Of a stretch of 64,000 nt of DNA, positions 32,914-40,292 are shown piece by piece (within the stretch, counting starts at the first letter, position 1; each line of letters opens with the position of its first letter). The position numbers and the translations under genes were made by a program. The notes below the pieces were generated by a model. The model ran no database searches. It had not been told where the DNA came from and worked only from the letters and a program-made list of their open reading frames with translations. Source of the stretch: Treponema sp. UBA4377 (lineage in GTDB: Bacteria > Spirochaetota > Spirochaetia > Treponematales > Treponemataceae); the NCBI GenBank assembly GCA_002391235.1, contig DGRX01000028.1, forward strand, positions 1 through 64,000, written 5' to 3'.

Positions 32914-33629
32914 TTTTTCATTCCTTTTTTGAGTTTTTTGAAGTCACCTAAAGCCTTCCATCCGATTTTTATGATTCTCGGAATGTTTATTGAATTGACT
33001 CCGCCTTGGCGAGGCTTGAAAGAAATTTGTTTGAACGCAAGCTTTTCGCCGTAAAACGCAAAATAAGTCGTCATCATTATGTTAGGAAGGTTGTAATTCT
33101 TGTCCAATCGAGGAAGGTACTTTGCGACTACATCGGCCTTCATAAGGCGGAATGGAGCATTGGCATCCGGAACTTTTACGCCGAAATATAATTTAAGCAA
33201 AAAACAGACGACTTTTTCAACAAACGCTCTCTGCTTTCCGTCTCCGCGAACGGGACGCTCGCCAAAGATTCCGTCAAAGTCTTTGCGCATTTCCCAAAAG
33301 GCGGCGAACTCATCGGGATTCGTCTGTCCGTCGCTGTCCGTCTGGAAAATCCATGCCGCTCCGTTCTTTATCGCGTAGTCATACAAGGCGATCACTTTCT
33401 CTCCGTGATATCTTCCCGTGTCGCTCAAAACCTCAAGCTTTGGACACTTTCTCTTCAAGTTTTCCAGAATTTCATGCGTTCTGTCCTTGCTTCCGCTGTC
33501 CGCAATTACGATTCTGCTGTCTTCGTTTTTACCGTATAGAACCGTATGCCATGACTTTACGACGCTCTCAATGTTTTCTTCCTCGTTGTAAGCAGGAAGA
33601 ACAACATATAATTTTTCGCTCATTTTCAT
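32910..33629 (-). CDS. Glycosyltransferase family 2 (GtrB/DPM1-like)
   Basis: This 239-residue cytoplasmic enzyme starts LYVVLPAYNEEENIESVV. It has IADSGSKDRT and the metal-binding FQTDSDGQTNPDEF, and lacks the C-terminal membrane helices of GtrB. It probably transfers a sugar to polyprenyl phosphate. Overlaps both neighbours by 4 bases, so translation is coupled. Confidence 0.88.
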   Translation of the reverse strand: MKMSEKLYVVLPAYNEEENIESVVKSWHTVLYGKNEDSRIVIADSGSKDRTHEILENLKRKCPKLEVLSDTGRYHGEKVIALYDYAIKNGAAWIFQTDSDGQTNPDEFAAFWEMRKDFDGIFGERPVRGDGKQRAFVEKVVCFLLKLYFGVKVPDANAPFRLMKADVVAKYLPRLDKNYNLPNIMMTTYFAFYGEKLAFKQISFKPRQGGVNSINIPRIIKIGWKALGDFKKLKKGMKK

Positions 33630-34738
33630 TCCGTCCCCTCGATTGCCTTAAAATCTTTCATTGCTTTTTCAATAACGTCGTCCATGTCGTAATACTTGTA
33701 TTCCGCAAGCCTTCCGCCAAAAATCAAATTTGCTTCGTGCGTTGCAAGCTCTGCGTATTTTTTGTAAAGCTCGGAATTTTTCTCGTCATTAATCGGATAA
33801 AACGGTTCCGTTCCGTCATGCCATTCAGACGAGTATTCTCTTGAAATTATGGTTTTATTCTGGGAATAAGACTGATTTTCCGGCTCAAAATGCTTGTGCT
33901 CGATTATTCTCGTGAAAGGCTCTTCGTGGCTCGTATAATTGACAACCGCGTTTCCCTGATAGTTCTGAACGTCAAGTTCTTCTGTTTCAAAACGCACAGT
34001 GCGGTATTCAAGCTTTCCAAATTTGTAATCGAAGAACTCGTCAACCTTTCCGGTAAAGACGATTTTATCCGCGGCGGATTCCCATTTGCTACGGTCAGAA
34101 AAGAAATCGGTGTCTGCGACGGCCTCAATTCCAGAAAGCAAGCCTTCAATCAATTTGTTGTAGCCGCCAATCGGAATGCCCTGGTAAGAATCGTTGAAAT
34201 AGTTGTTGTCAAAAGTGAAGCGCACCGGAAGTCGTTTTATTATAAAGGGGGGAAGCTCGGTGCATTTCCGCCCCCATTGCTTTTCTGTGTACTCTTTCAC
34301 AAGGATTTCATATATGTCACGGCCGACCAAAGAAATTGCCTGCTCCTCAAGGTTCTTTGGCTCGATGATTCCGCTTTGTCTTTTTTGCTCCTCGATTTTT
34401 GCAAGAGCTTCTTGCGGCGTGGTGACTCCCCACATCGCGTAAAAAGTGTTCATGTTGAACGGAAGGTTGTAGAGCTTTCCGTGATATTTTGCGACAGGAG
34501 AATTTGTGTATCGGTTGAACTGCGCGAATTGATTTACAAAGTCCCAAACTTTTTTGTTTGATGTGTGGAAAATGTGCGCGCCGTAAGTGTGGACATTGAT
34601 TCCGTCAATATTATCACATCGAATATTGCCGCCAAGTTCGTGACGTTTTTCTATTACAAGACATTTTTTTCCTATTTTTGTGGCAAGATATGCAAAAACG
34701 GCTCCATAAAGGCCGGAACCTACTATTAGGTAATTCAT
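33626..34738 (-). CDS. glf: UDP-galactopyranose mutase
   Basis: This 370-residue flavoenzyme converts UDP-galactopyranose to UDP-galactofuranose. It begins with the FAD-binding MNYLIVGSGLYGAVFAYLA and continues with GGNIRCDNIDGINVHTYGAH and IFHTSNKKVWDF, EYTEKQWGRKCTELP, and the C-terminal GGRLAEYKYYDMDDVI. All are family signatures. First gene of the surface glycan operon, implying a galactofuranose-containing glycan. Confidence 0.95.
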   Translation of the reverse strand: MNYLIVGSGLYGAVFAYLATKIGKKCLVIEKRHELGGNIRCDNIDGINVHTYGAHIFHTSNKKVWDFVNQFAQFNRYTNSPVAKYHGKLYNLPFNMNTFYAMWGVTTPQEALAKIEEQKRQSGIIEPKNLEEQAISLVGRDIYEILVKEYTEKQWGRKCTELPPFIIKRLPVRFTFDNNYFNDSYQGIPIGGYNKLIEGLLSGIEAVADTDFFSDRSKWESAADKIVFTGKVDEFFDYKFGKLEYRTVRFETEELDVQNYQGNAVVNYTSHEEPFTRIIEHKHFEPENQSYSQNKTIISREYSSEWHDGTEPFYPINDEKNSELYKKYAELATHEANLIFGGRLAEYKYYDMDDVIEKAMKDFKAIEGTE

Positions 34739-34769
34739 CATTTCAATTAATCCTCAAAATTCGCTTCAT

Positions 34770-34783
34770 ACCAAAATTGATAA
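34770..34783. promoter_or_regulatory. Operator-like half-palindrome in the glf/XRE divergent region
   Basis: ACCAAAATTGATAA is a close copy of the perfect palindrome at 34853; both lie between the divergent glf and XRE genes. Confidence 0.5.
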
Positions 34784-34852
34784 AATTATTTTACTATCAT
34801 TTACACTATACCAATAACCTATCAAAAAGACAAGTATTAAATGTTAAAATAA

Positions 34853-34866
34853 TATCAAAATTGATA
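34853..34866. promoter_or_regulatory. Palindrome covering the XRE translation start region
   Basis: TATCAA-AA-TTGATA is a perfect inverted repeat ending 3 bases before the XRE ATG at 34870, where a ribosome site would normally be. Confidence 0.65.
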
Positions 34867-34869
34867 GTT

Positions 34870-35238
34870 ATGGAAAACGAACCTTCAAAACTCGAAAAGA
34901 CTGTTGTTGACAACATTAGAAGAATTAGACAAGAAAAAGGAATATCACAGCTGAGGCTTTCTATTTTTTGCGGAACATCAGCCAGTTACATAGGCCTTAT
35001 GGAAACTTACAAAAACATTCCAAAACTTTCCACAATTGAACGTATTGCTGAAGCTCTAAATGTTTCCGTAATTGATTTGTTCAATAATTACGAAGAAAAG
35101 GATTCAAACAAAAAAGTCGCCCAGTCAAAAGACGACAAAAAAGAAGCGGAGCGCAAAGAAAAAATTCGCGCTCGCTTAAAAAAAGAAACGCTTGCAAAAA
35201 TAGGCGACAATCTTGACGCAATTTTGCAAATGATTTAG
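34870..35238 (+). CDS. XRE-family regulator, divergent to the glycan operon
   Basis: This 122-residue protein has a helix-turn-helix (NIRRIRQEKGISQLRLSIFC, then GTSASYIGLME) and a lysine-rich C-terminal tail. The start at 34870 fits the domain; upstream in-frame codons to 34678 run through the glf gene and were rejected. No Shine-Dalgarno is visible; instead a TATCAA-N2-TTGATA palindrome occupies that place. It probably regulates itself and perhaps the glf operon. Confidence 0.85.
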   Translation: MENEPSKLEKTVVDNIRRIRQEKGISQLRLSIFCGTSASYIGLMETYKNIPKLSTIERIAEALNVSVIDLFNNYEEKDSNKKVAQSKDDKKEAERKEKIRARLKKETLAKIGDNLDAILQMI

Positions 35239-35247
35239 TCGTCTGTC

Positions 35248-35757
35248 TTAGGAATATTCCCCCTTCAACAATCCCATAACGCAAAGGTTGTAAACAGCGC
35301 CGTCCTTTACAAAGCCGTTCAACTTTTTTCCTTCGCGCTTAAAGCCAGCCTTTTCCATAACGCGGCCGGAGGCGGCGTTTGGCTCGCAGTAGAGGCCTGT
35401 GATTCGGATTATGTCCAGCTGTTCAAAGGCAAGGCGGCAGATTAAGCGTGCGGCCTCCGTCATGATTCCCTTGGACCAAAAATCCGTCGCAAGAAAATAT
35501 CCGATCTCCGCGTCGCCCCGATACTTTTGGTCTTTTTCGACGGAAATTTGTCCGACCAATTTTCCGTCGGCGTAAACCGCGCGCCACACGCCTTCTTTTC
35601 CGTCGTTTTTTGAAAGCATGTCTATCCACCAATCCGCGTCTTTTTCCGTGTAGGGATGCGGAAGGCGGTCGGACAAATATTTTCTGTCAACGGAATTGCA
35701 GAGCGCGACAAAGTCCGCCTTGTTTTCTTGCGTGATTTTTTTGAGTTCTACTTTCAT
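35248..35757 (-). CDS. GNAT-family N-acetyltransferase (RimJ/RimL-like)
   Basis: This 169-residue protein has the acetyl-CoA-binding region (AEIGYFLATDFWSKGIMTEA) and the C-terminal ITGLYCEPNAASGRVMEKAG segment of RimJ/RimL-type acetyltransferases. The substrate could be a ribosomal protein N terminus or a small amine. It follows the copper ATPase by 13 bases. Confidence 0.9.
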   Translation of the reverse strand: MKVELKKITQENKADFVALCNSVDRKYLSDRLPHPYTEKDADWWIDMLSKNDGKEGVWRAVYADGKLVGQISVEKDQKYRGDAEIGYFLATDFWSKGIMTEAARLICRLAFEQLDIIRITGLYCEPNAASGRVMEKAGFKREGKKLNGFVKDGAVYNLCVMGLLKGEYS

Positions 35758-35770
35758 ATTTTTTTGGAAC

Positions 35771-35980
35771 TTAATCAATGCCCAAAACTTTGTAGTCTTG
35801 CGCCTCTACGGCGGCTTTGAGCGCGTCGTCTGCAACGTCGGCGGAAAGCTCGACGACAGCCTGGCCTTTTTCGTGGTCGGCGTTTGCCGAAGCGACTCCG
35901 GGAACGGCTTCCAGCGCCTTCTTGACGCGCGCGTCGCAATGGCTGCACATCAAGCCTTCGATTTTGATTGTCTTCTTCAT
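35771..35980 (-). other. Internal start within copA: possible separate CopZ-like chaperone
   Basis: AAGGAG (complement of 35987-35992) stands 6 bases before an in-frame ATG at 35980. The resulting 69-residue product would be a complete heavy-metal-associated domain with MCSHC. Confidence 0.55.
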
Positions 35981-38389
35981 ATTTTTCTCCTTGCCGGCAG
36001 CTTTAGCCTTGCCAGCGTTATTGCTTGCTCTAAAAAAGTTAAGGCGCAGCGCGTTTGTGACGACGCAAAAGCTCGAAAGGCTCATCGCCGCCGCGCCGAA
36101 CATCGGGTTAAGCTTCCAGCCCAAAAGCCAAATCCAAGCGCCGGCCGCCAAAGGGATTCCAAGCGCGTTGTAAAAAAAGGCCCAGAACAAATTTTGCTTT
36201 ATGTTGCGCAAGGCGGCGCGGCTTAGGCGGATTGCAGTGGCGACGCCGGCCAAAGAATTTTTTGCAAGAACAATGTCCGCCGCGTCAATCGCGACGTCCG
36301 TTCCGGCGCCGATCGCGATTCCAACATCGGCGGCGGTAAGGGCGACCGCGTCGTTTATTCCGTCGCCAACCATCGCGACCTTGCCTTCTTTTTTTAGACT
36401 TTCAATCGCCGCCGCCTTTTGGCCGGGAAGGAGGCCCGCGAGCGTTTGGTCAACGCCGGCCAAACGCGCCAGATAGTCGGCGGTCTTTTGGTTGTCGCCT
36501 GTAAGCATGACGGTTTTAATTCCAAGCGAGCGGAGCTGGCCGATAGCCGCGGCCGAGTCTTCTTTTATGGTGTCGGAAACCGCGATTACGCCAAGAAGCT
36601 TTTTTCCGCGCGCGAAGGCAAGCGGCGTTTTTCCTTGCGCAGAAAATTCTTGGGCGGCCTTTGTCGCGGCGGAAATTTCCGGCTGCCCAAAATTTGCCGC
36701 GCCGCCTTTTTGGTCTTGCGCGCAATTTTCGTTCGCGGCGGAATTTTGGTCTTGCAAAAGTTCCGTCACAAAAACGACGCTTCCGGCAAGCAATTCTTGG
36801 CCGTCAGACGAAAGCGCCTTTACGCCATGGCCGGCCAGCGCCATAAAGTTTGTGACAGGCCGCGCGGCTAGGCCCGATTCCTTTGCGCGCTCAAGAATAG
36901 CCTTAGAAAGAGGATGCTCGCTGTTTTGCTCAACGTCAAGCGCAGCCTCAAGCAATTCGCGCTCGCCAACGCCTTGGGCGCAAAAGATGTCGGTCACGCG
37001 CGGATGTCCTTGGGTTATCGTTCCGGTCTTGTCCAAAGCGGCGACTTTTATCTTTCCGGCCTCTTCCAAAGCGGCGGCGGTCTTAAAGAGGATTCCGTTT
37101 TTTGCCGCGACTCCGCTCGCCACCATAATCGCGACCGGCGTGGCCAAGCCCAGCGCGCAAGGGCAGCTTATGACCAAAACGCTAATCGCGCGGGCGAGCG
37201 CGAATCCAAAATCTTTTCCCGCAAAAAGCCACGCAAAAAGGGTCGCCGCCGCAATCGCGATTACCGCAGGCACAAACACGCCCGAAACTTTGTCGGCGAT
37301 TTTTTGCGCCGGAGCCTTTGTCGCCGCCGCGCCTTCGACCATTTTTATTATTTGGCTTATCGTAGTGTCCTGGCCTACCCTAGTCGCCCGGCACTTTAAA
37401 AAGCCCGCTTGGTTCAAGGTTCCGCCAGTGACTTTGTCGCCCGCCTTTTTGTCAACCGCAAGGCTTTCGCCTGTCAAGGCAGACTCGTCAACCGCTCCGC
37501 TTCCTTCCAAAACAATTCCGTCAACAGGAAGGCTTTGGCCGGGGCGGACTACAAAAACGTCTCCGGCATTGACTTCTTCTATTGGAACGACAAGCTCTTT
37601 TCCGTCCTTAACAAGCGTCGCGACTTTTGGCGAAAGCTTCATCAAGGCCTTCAGCGCGTTTGTAGTCTTTCCTTTGGAACGGGCTTCCAGCAGCTTTCCG
37701 ACCGTTATCAAGGCAAGAATCATCGCGGCGCCTTCAAAGTAAAGGTCATGCAAAAGCTCATGGGCCGCTTGTCCGCCAAGCGCCGAATGCGGGCTTGCGG
37801 CCACGGCGGTCATCTTGAACAAAACGGCGGCGCTGTAAACAAAGCTGGCTCCGCTTCCGAGCGCGACAAGGCTGTCCATATTGGAGCCGCCGCGAAAAAG
37901 CGAGCCGATTCCGCCGGTAAAAAATTTTTGGTTTATGACAAGAACGGCCGCGGACAAAAGCATTTGCGCAAGCCCTATCGCAAGCGGGTTTTGCTCTAAG
38001 AATTTTGGGAGCGGAAAGCCCAGCATCGCGCGGCCCATAGAAAGATACATTAACGGAAGCAAAAACGCGAGCGAAAAACAAAGGCGCTTTATGAGCGCTG
38101 GGCTTTGCGCGTCGGAAAGCTCGTCAGATTCCCGCGCGGCGCTTTTTGGGCTTGCGGCCATTCCGCTGGGGGCGGAAGCCGTTCCGCCGGAGCGCTTCAA
38201 TTCCGCCCCGTAGCCCGCCGCGACGACAGCCTCCACCACTTTTTGGGAATCGGCCGTTCCTTCCACGCCCATGGAATTTGTCAAAAGGTTCACGGCGCAC
38301 GAAGAGACGCCCTCGACTTTTTTTACGGCCTTCTCCACGCGAGCGGCGCAGGCGGCGCAAGACATTCCTGTAACACGATACTGTTCCAT
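35771..38389 (-). CDS. copA: Copper-exporting P1B-type ATPase CopA with C-terminal CopZ-like domain
   Basis: This 872-residue Cu(I) exporter has an N-terminal heavy-metal-associated domain (GMSCAACAARV), the membrane CPC motif (SCPCALGLATP), the phosphorylation site DKTGTITQGHP, and the hinge GDGINDAVALTAADVGIA. Beyond the usual C terminus it carries a second metal domain (MKKTIKIEGLMCSHCDARV, about residues 804-872). That Met is preceded within the frame by AAGGAG, so a separate CopZ-like chaperone of 69 residues could also be made. The N-domain loop has a low-complexity insert (DQNSAANENCAQDQKGGAA). No copper regulator is adjacent. Confidence 0.93.
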   Translation of the reverse strand: MEQYRVTGMSCAACAARVEKAVKKVEGVSSCAVNLLTNSMGVEGTADSQKVVEAVVAAGYGAELKRSGGTASAPSGMAASPKSAARESDELSDAQSPALIKRLCFSLAFLLPLMYLSMGRAMLGFPLPKFLEQNPLAIGLAQMLLSAAVLVINQKFFTGGIGSLFRGGSNMDSLVALGSGASFVYSAAVLFKMTAVAASPHSALGGQAAHELLHDLYFEGAAMILALITVGKLLEARSKGKTTNALKALMKLSPKVATLVKDGKELVVPIEEVNAGDVFVVRPGQSLPVDGIVLEGSGAVDESALTGESLAVDKKAGDKVTGGTLNQAGFLKCRATRVGQDTTISQIIKMVEGAAATKAPAQKIADKVSGVFVPAVIAIAAATLFAWLFAGKDFGFALARAISVLVISCPCALGLATPVAIMVASGVAAKNGILFKTAAALEEAGKIKVAALDKTGTITQGHPRVTDIFCAQGVGERELLEAALDVEQNSEHPLSKAILERAKESGLAARPVTNFMALAGHGVKALSSDGQELLAGSVVFVTELLQDQNSAANENCAQDQKGGAANFGQPEISAATKAAQEFSAQGKTPLAFARGKKLLGVIAVSDTIKEDSAAAIGQLRSLGIKTVMLTGDNQKTADYLARLAGVDQTLAGLLPGQKAAAIESLKKEGKVAMVGDGINDAVALTAADVGIAIGAGTDVAIDAADIVLAKNSLAGVATAIRLSRAALRNIKQNLFWAFFYNALGIPLAAGAWIWLLGWKLNPMFGAAAMSLSSFCVVTNALRLNFFRASNNAGKAKAAGKEKNMKKTIKIEGLMCSHCDARVKKALEAVPGVASANADHEKGQAVVELSADVADDALKAAVEAQDYKVLGID

Positions 38390-38482
38390 GTTTTTAAATA
38401 TAACATAAAAAAAGATTAGCGTCCACTAACTGCCGCCATTTTGGTCTTGCGACTGGTCTTGATTTTGGTCCTGCGGCAAGGC

Positions 38483-38511
38483 TTGCTTTGCGCAAAACAG
38501 CGCGCTAAAAT
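38483..38511 (+). promoter_or_regulatory. Promoter placed for a leaderless transcript
   Basis: TTGCTT (38483-38488), 17 bases, TAAAAT (38506-38511). The ATG at 38519 is 7 bases from the -10, so transcription would start at or next to the start codon. Confidence 0.55.
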
Positions 38512-38518
38512 CAATTCA

Positions 38519-38920
38519 ATGGAATTTATTTTTTTGTTAGCCGGAATCGCAATCCTCATCGCGGCGCTTTCGTACTTTGCCTTTTCAAAACGGAAGGCTG
38601 GCTCAAAAACGGACGAAGCGCAAAAGCAAAAACCGGCGCTAGTCAACTGCCCTATGTGCGGCTCCGGCTTGCAAAAAGGCCAAAAGATCTACAGCAAAGT
38701 TTTTAGGCCGATGAACGTTCCCGACCAACGCTGCGTGATTTCCGGCTGCCCGCACTGCTATCCAGTTTGCGAGAGCGGAGTCAAGCGCCTTTGCCCTGTG
38801 TGCGGAAAATCCGTTGGGCCAGACGGACACTTGGTGGCCCGCCTCTTTAACAAGACGCAAGGAAAAAAACACGTGATGATTGTCGGCTGTTCCTCTTGCC
38901 TAAAGAACGAACGGACGTAA
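38519..38920 (+). CDS. Membrane-anchored zinc-ribbon protein
   Basis: This 133-residue protein has an N-terminal hydrophobic anchor (MEFIFLLAGIAILIAALSYF), a charged linker, and a cysteine-rich domain with CPMCGSG, GCPHCYP, CPVCGK and CSSC. These give at least two zinc-ribbon sites. No ribosome site is seen before the ATG, and the promoter lies so close that leaderless expression is likely. Function unknown. Confidence 0.75.
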   Translation: MEFIFLLAGIAILIAALSYFAFSKRKAGSKTDEAQKQKPALVNCPMCGSGLQKGQKIYSKVFRPMNVPDQRCVISGCPHCYPVCESGVKRLCPVCGKSVGPDGHLVARLFNKTQGKKHVMIVGCSSCLKNERT

Positions 38921-38937
38921 TTTTTTTGGAGAATGTT

Positions 38938-39558
38938 ATGGAAACAAGAATCTTGCTTGAAATAATCGGATACATCGGATCGGCCTTGGTCGTCATTTCG
39001 ATGATGATGACGTCAGTTTTGCGCCTTAGAGTCGTGAACGTTTTGGGAAGCGCCATCGCGCTTTGTTACGCGATCGCCGTCAAGGCTTATCCAGTCGCAG
39101 CGCTCAACGCGTTTTTAATCGCGGTGAATGTTGTAAAAACCGTCCAACTGTTCCGCGTTGAAAAAAACTATTGCCTGACGCAGTCCAAGGGAGCGGCTGG
39201 CCTGCCAAAATACCTTGTTCAAAAATACAACGATGACATTTTGAATTTCTTTCCCGACTTCAAGGGCTTGTCCGACGACGACGATGTTTTTATTTTGATG
39301 AACGGAGACGTGGCCACAGGAATAACGGCCGGAAAAATCGACGGTCAAAAAAATTTCTTTGTCGCGCTTGACTATACAACACCCGCCTACCGCGACAATT
39401 CCGCCGGCCTTTTCCTATTCAACGAAATCGGACGGCGCGGCTTTTGCAAAAAAGCGATTTTGGAAAGCAGTTCCAAAAACCACGAGGCCTACATGTACAA
39501 AATCGGATTCAAAAAAGTCAGCCGCGGAAAATACGTTTTGGACTTGGACAAAAACTAG
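38938..39558 (+). CDS. YgjV-like membrane domain fused to a GNAT-like domain
   Basis: This 206-residue protein has three hydrophobic segments (residues 6-80; IIGYIGSALVVISMMMTSVLRLR) resembling YgjV/SWEET-like half transporters. A soluble domain ends NEIGRRGFCKKAILESSSKN and then YKIGFKKV, which fits the last part of an acetyltransferase fold. The fusion call is tentative. GGAG precedes the ATG at 38938. It follows the zinc-ribbon gene by 17 bases. Confidence 0.6.
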   Translation: METRILLEIIGYIGSALVVISMMMTSVLRLRVVNVLGSAIALCYAIAVKAYPVAALNAFLIAVNVVKTVQLFRVEKNYCLTQSKGAAGLPKYLVQKYNDDILNFFPDFKGLSDDDDVFILMNGDVATGITAGKIDGQKNFFVALDYTTPAYRDNSAGLFLFNEIGRRGFCKKAILESSSKNHEAYMYKIGFKKVSRGKYVLDLDKN

Positions 39559-40292
39559 TCCAAAAGATAATCCAAAAATTCTTTTGTATAGTCGCGCCCC
39601 TCGTACATAATTAAAGGCGGCTCAAACTTCAACTCTTTGGCGCGGTTTTTGCGCGCTTCCAGCAAAACCATTTCGGGCGCTTTGTCCGCGGCGGGATAGA
39701 CCAGCCGCGCGCGGCAGGCCGTCAATTTACAGGCGGCAAAGGCCTCAAAAATTTCTTGCAAGCGGCGCGGCCTGTGAACCATAAAGAAGGAACCGTTTTC
39801 CTTAACCAAAAAGGCGGCCGCCGCCGCGACGTCTTTTAGTCCGCACATAATTTCGTGGCGCGCGATTCGCTTGGCTTCCGACTCGTTTTGGGTGGAGCCT
39901 TGGACTTTCATGTAAGGCGGGTTGCAAACGACAACGTCAAAGGATTGCGGCTGGAAGAGGTCGTCAACATGCCTGATGTCGCCATGAACAATTTGTATGT
40001 CGCCTTCCAAGCCGTTTTGCGCGACGCTTTTTTTTGCAAGGCGGACGGCGGCCTCTTGGATTTCGAGCCCTGTAAAACGGCAAGGGCCGGCAGTGTGGCT
40101 TGAGCGCAAGGCCAAAGATTTTTTTTGCATCAAAAGCGGAATGATTCCGTTCCCCGTTCCAAGGTCGATGACGCTTTGTCCTTTTTTAATTTTTGAAAAG
40201 GCGCACAAAAGCCGCGCGTCCGCTCCAAAGCAAAAGGCGGCGGGGTCTTGGAAAATTTTATAGCCGTTTGGCAAAAGGTCAAGCCGCGTCAT
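39555..40292 (-). CDS. SAM-dependent methyltransferase, tRNA1(Val) adenine-N6 type
   Basis: This 245-residue class I methyltransferase has DLGTGNGIIPLLMQ (SAM site) and the N6-adenine motif VVCNPPYMK with NESEAKRIARHE after it, as in TrmN6/YfiC. The substrate is probably A37 of tRNA(Val). It overlaps the ABC transporter stop by ATGA at 40289-40292 and converges with the 38938 gene with a 4-base overlap. Confidence 0.88.
   Translation of the reverse strand: MTRLDLLPNGYKIFQDPAAFCFGADARLLCAFSKIKKGQSVIDLGTGNGIIPLLMQKKSLALRSSHTAGPCRFTGLEIQEAAVRLAKKSVAQNGLEGDIQIVHGDIRHVDDLFQPQSFDVVVCNPPYMKVQGSTQNESEAKRIARHEIMCGLKDVAAAAAFLVKENGSFFMVHRPRRLQEIFEAFAACKLTACRARLVYPAADKAPEMVLLEARKNRAKELKFEPPLIMYEGRDYTKEFLDYLLD

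Noticed and set aside
34678..34869. N-terminal extension of the XRE regulator
   Set aside because: Runs through the divergent glf gene and its promoter region; the helix-turn-helix starts just after the ATG at 34870.
36492..37742. Plus-strand frame of 416 codons opposite copA
   Set aside because: Ser/Ala/Pro/Thr-rich antisense of the copper ATPase caused by codon bias; no start signal.
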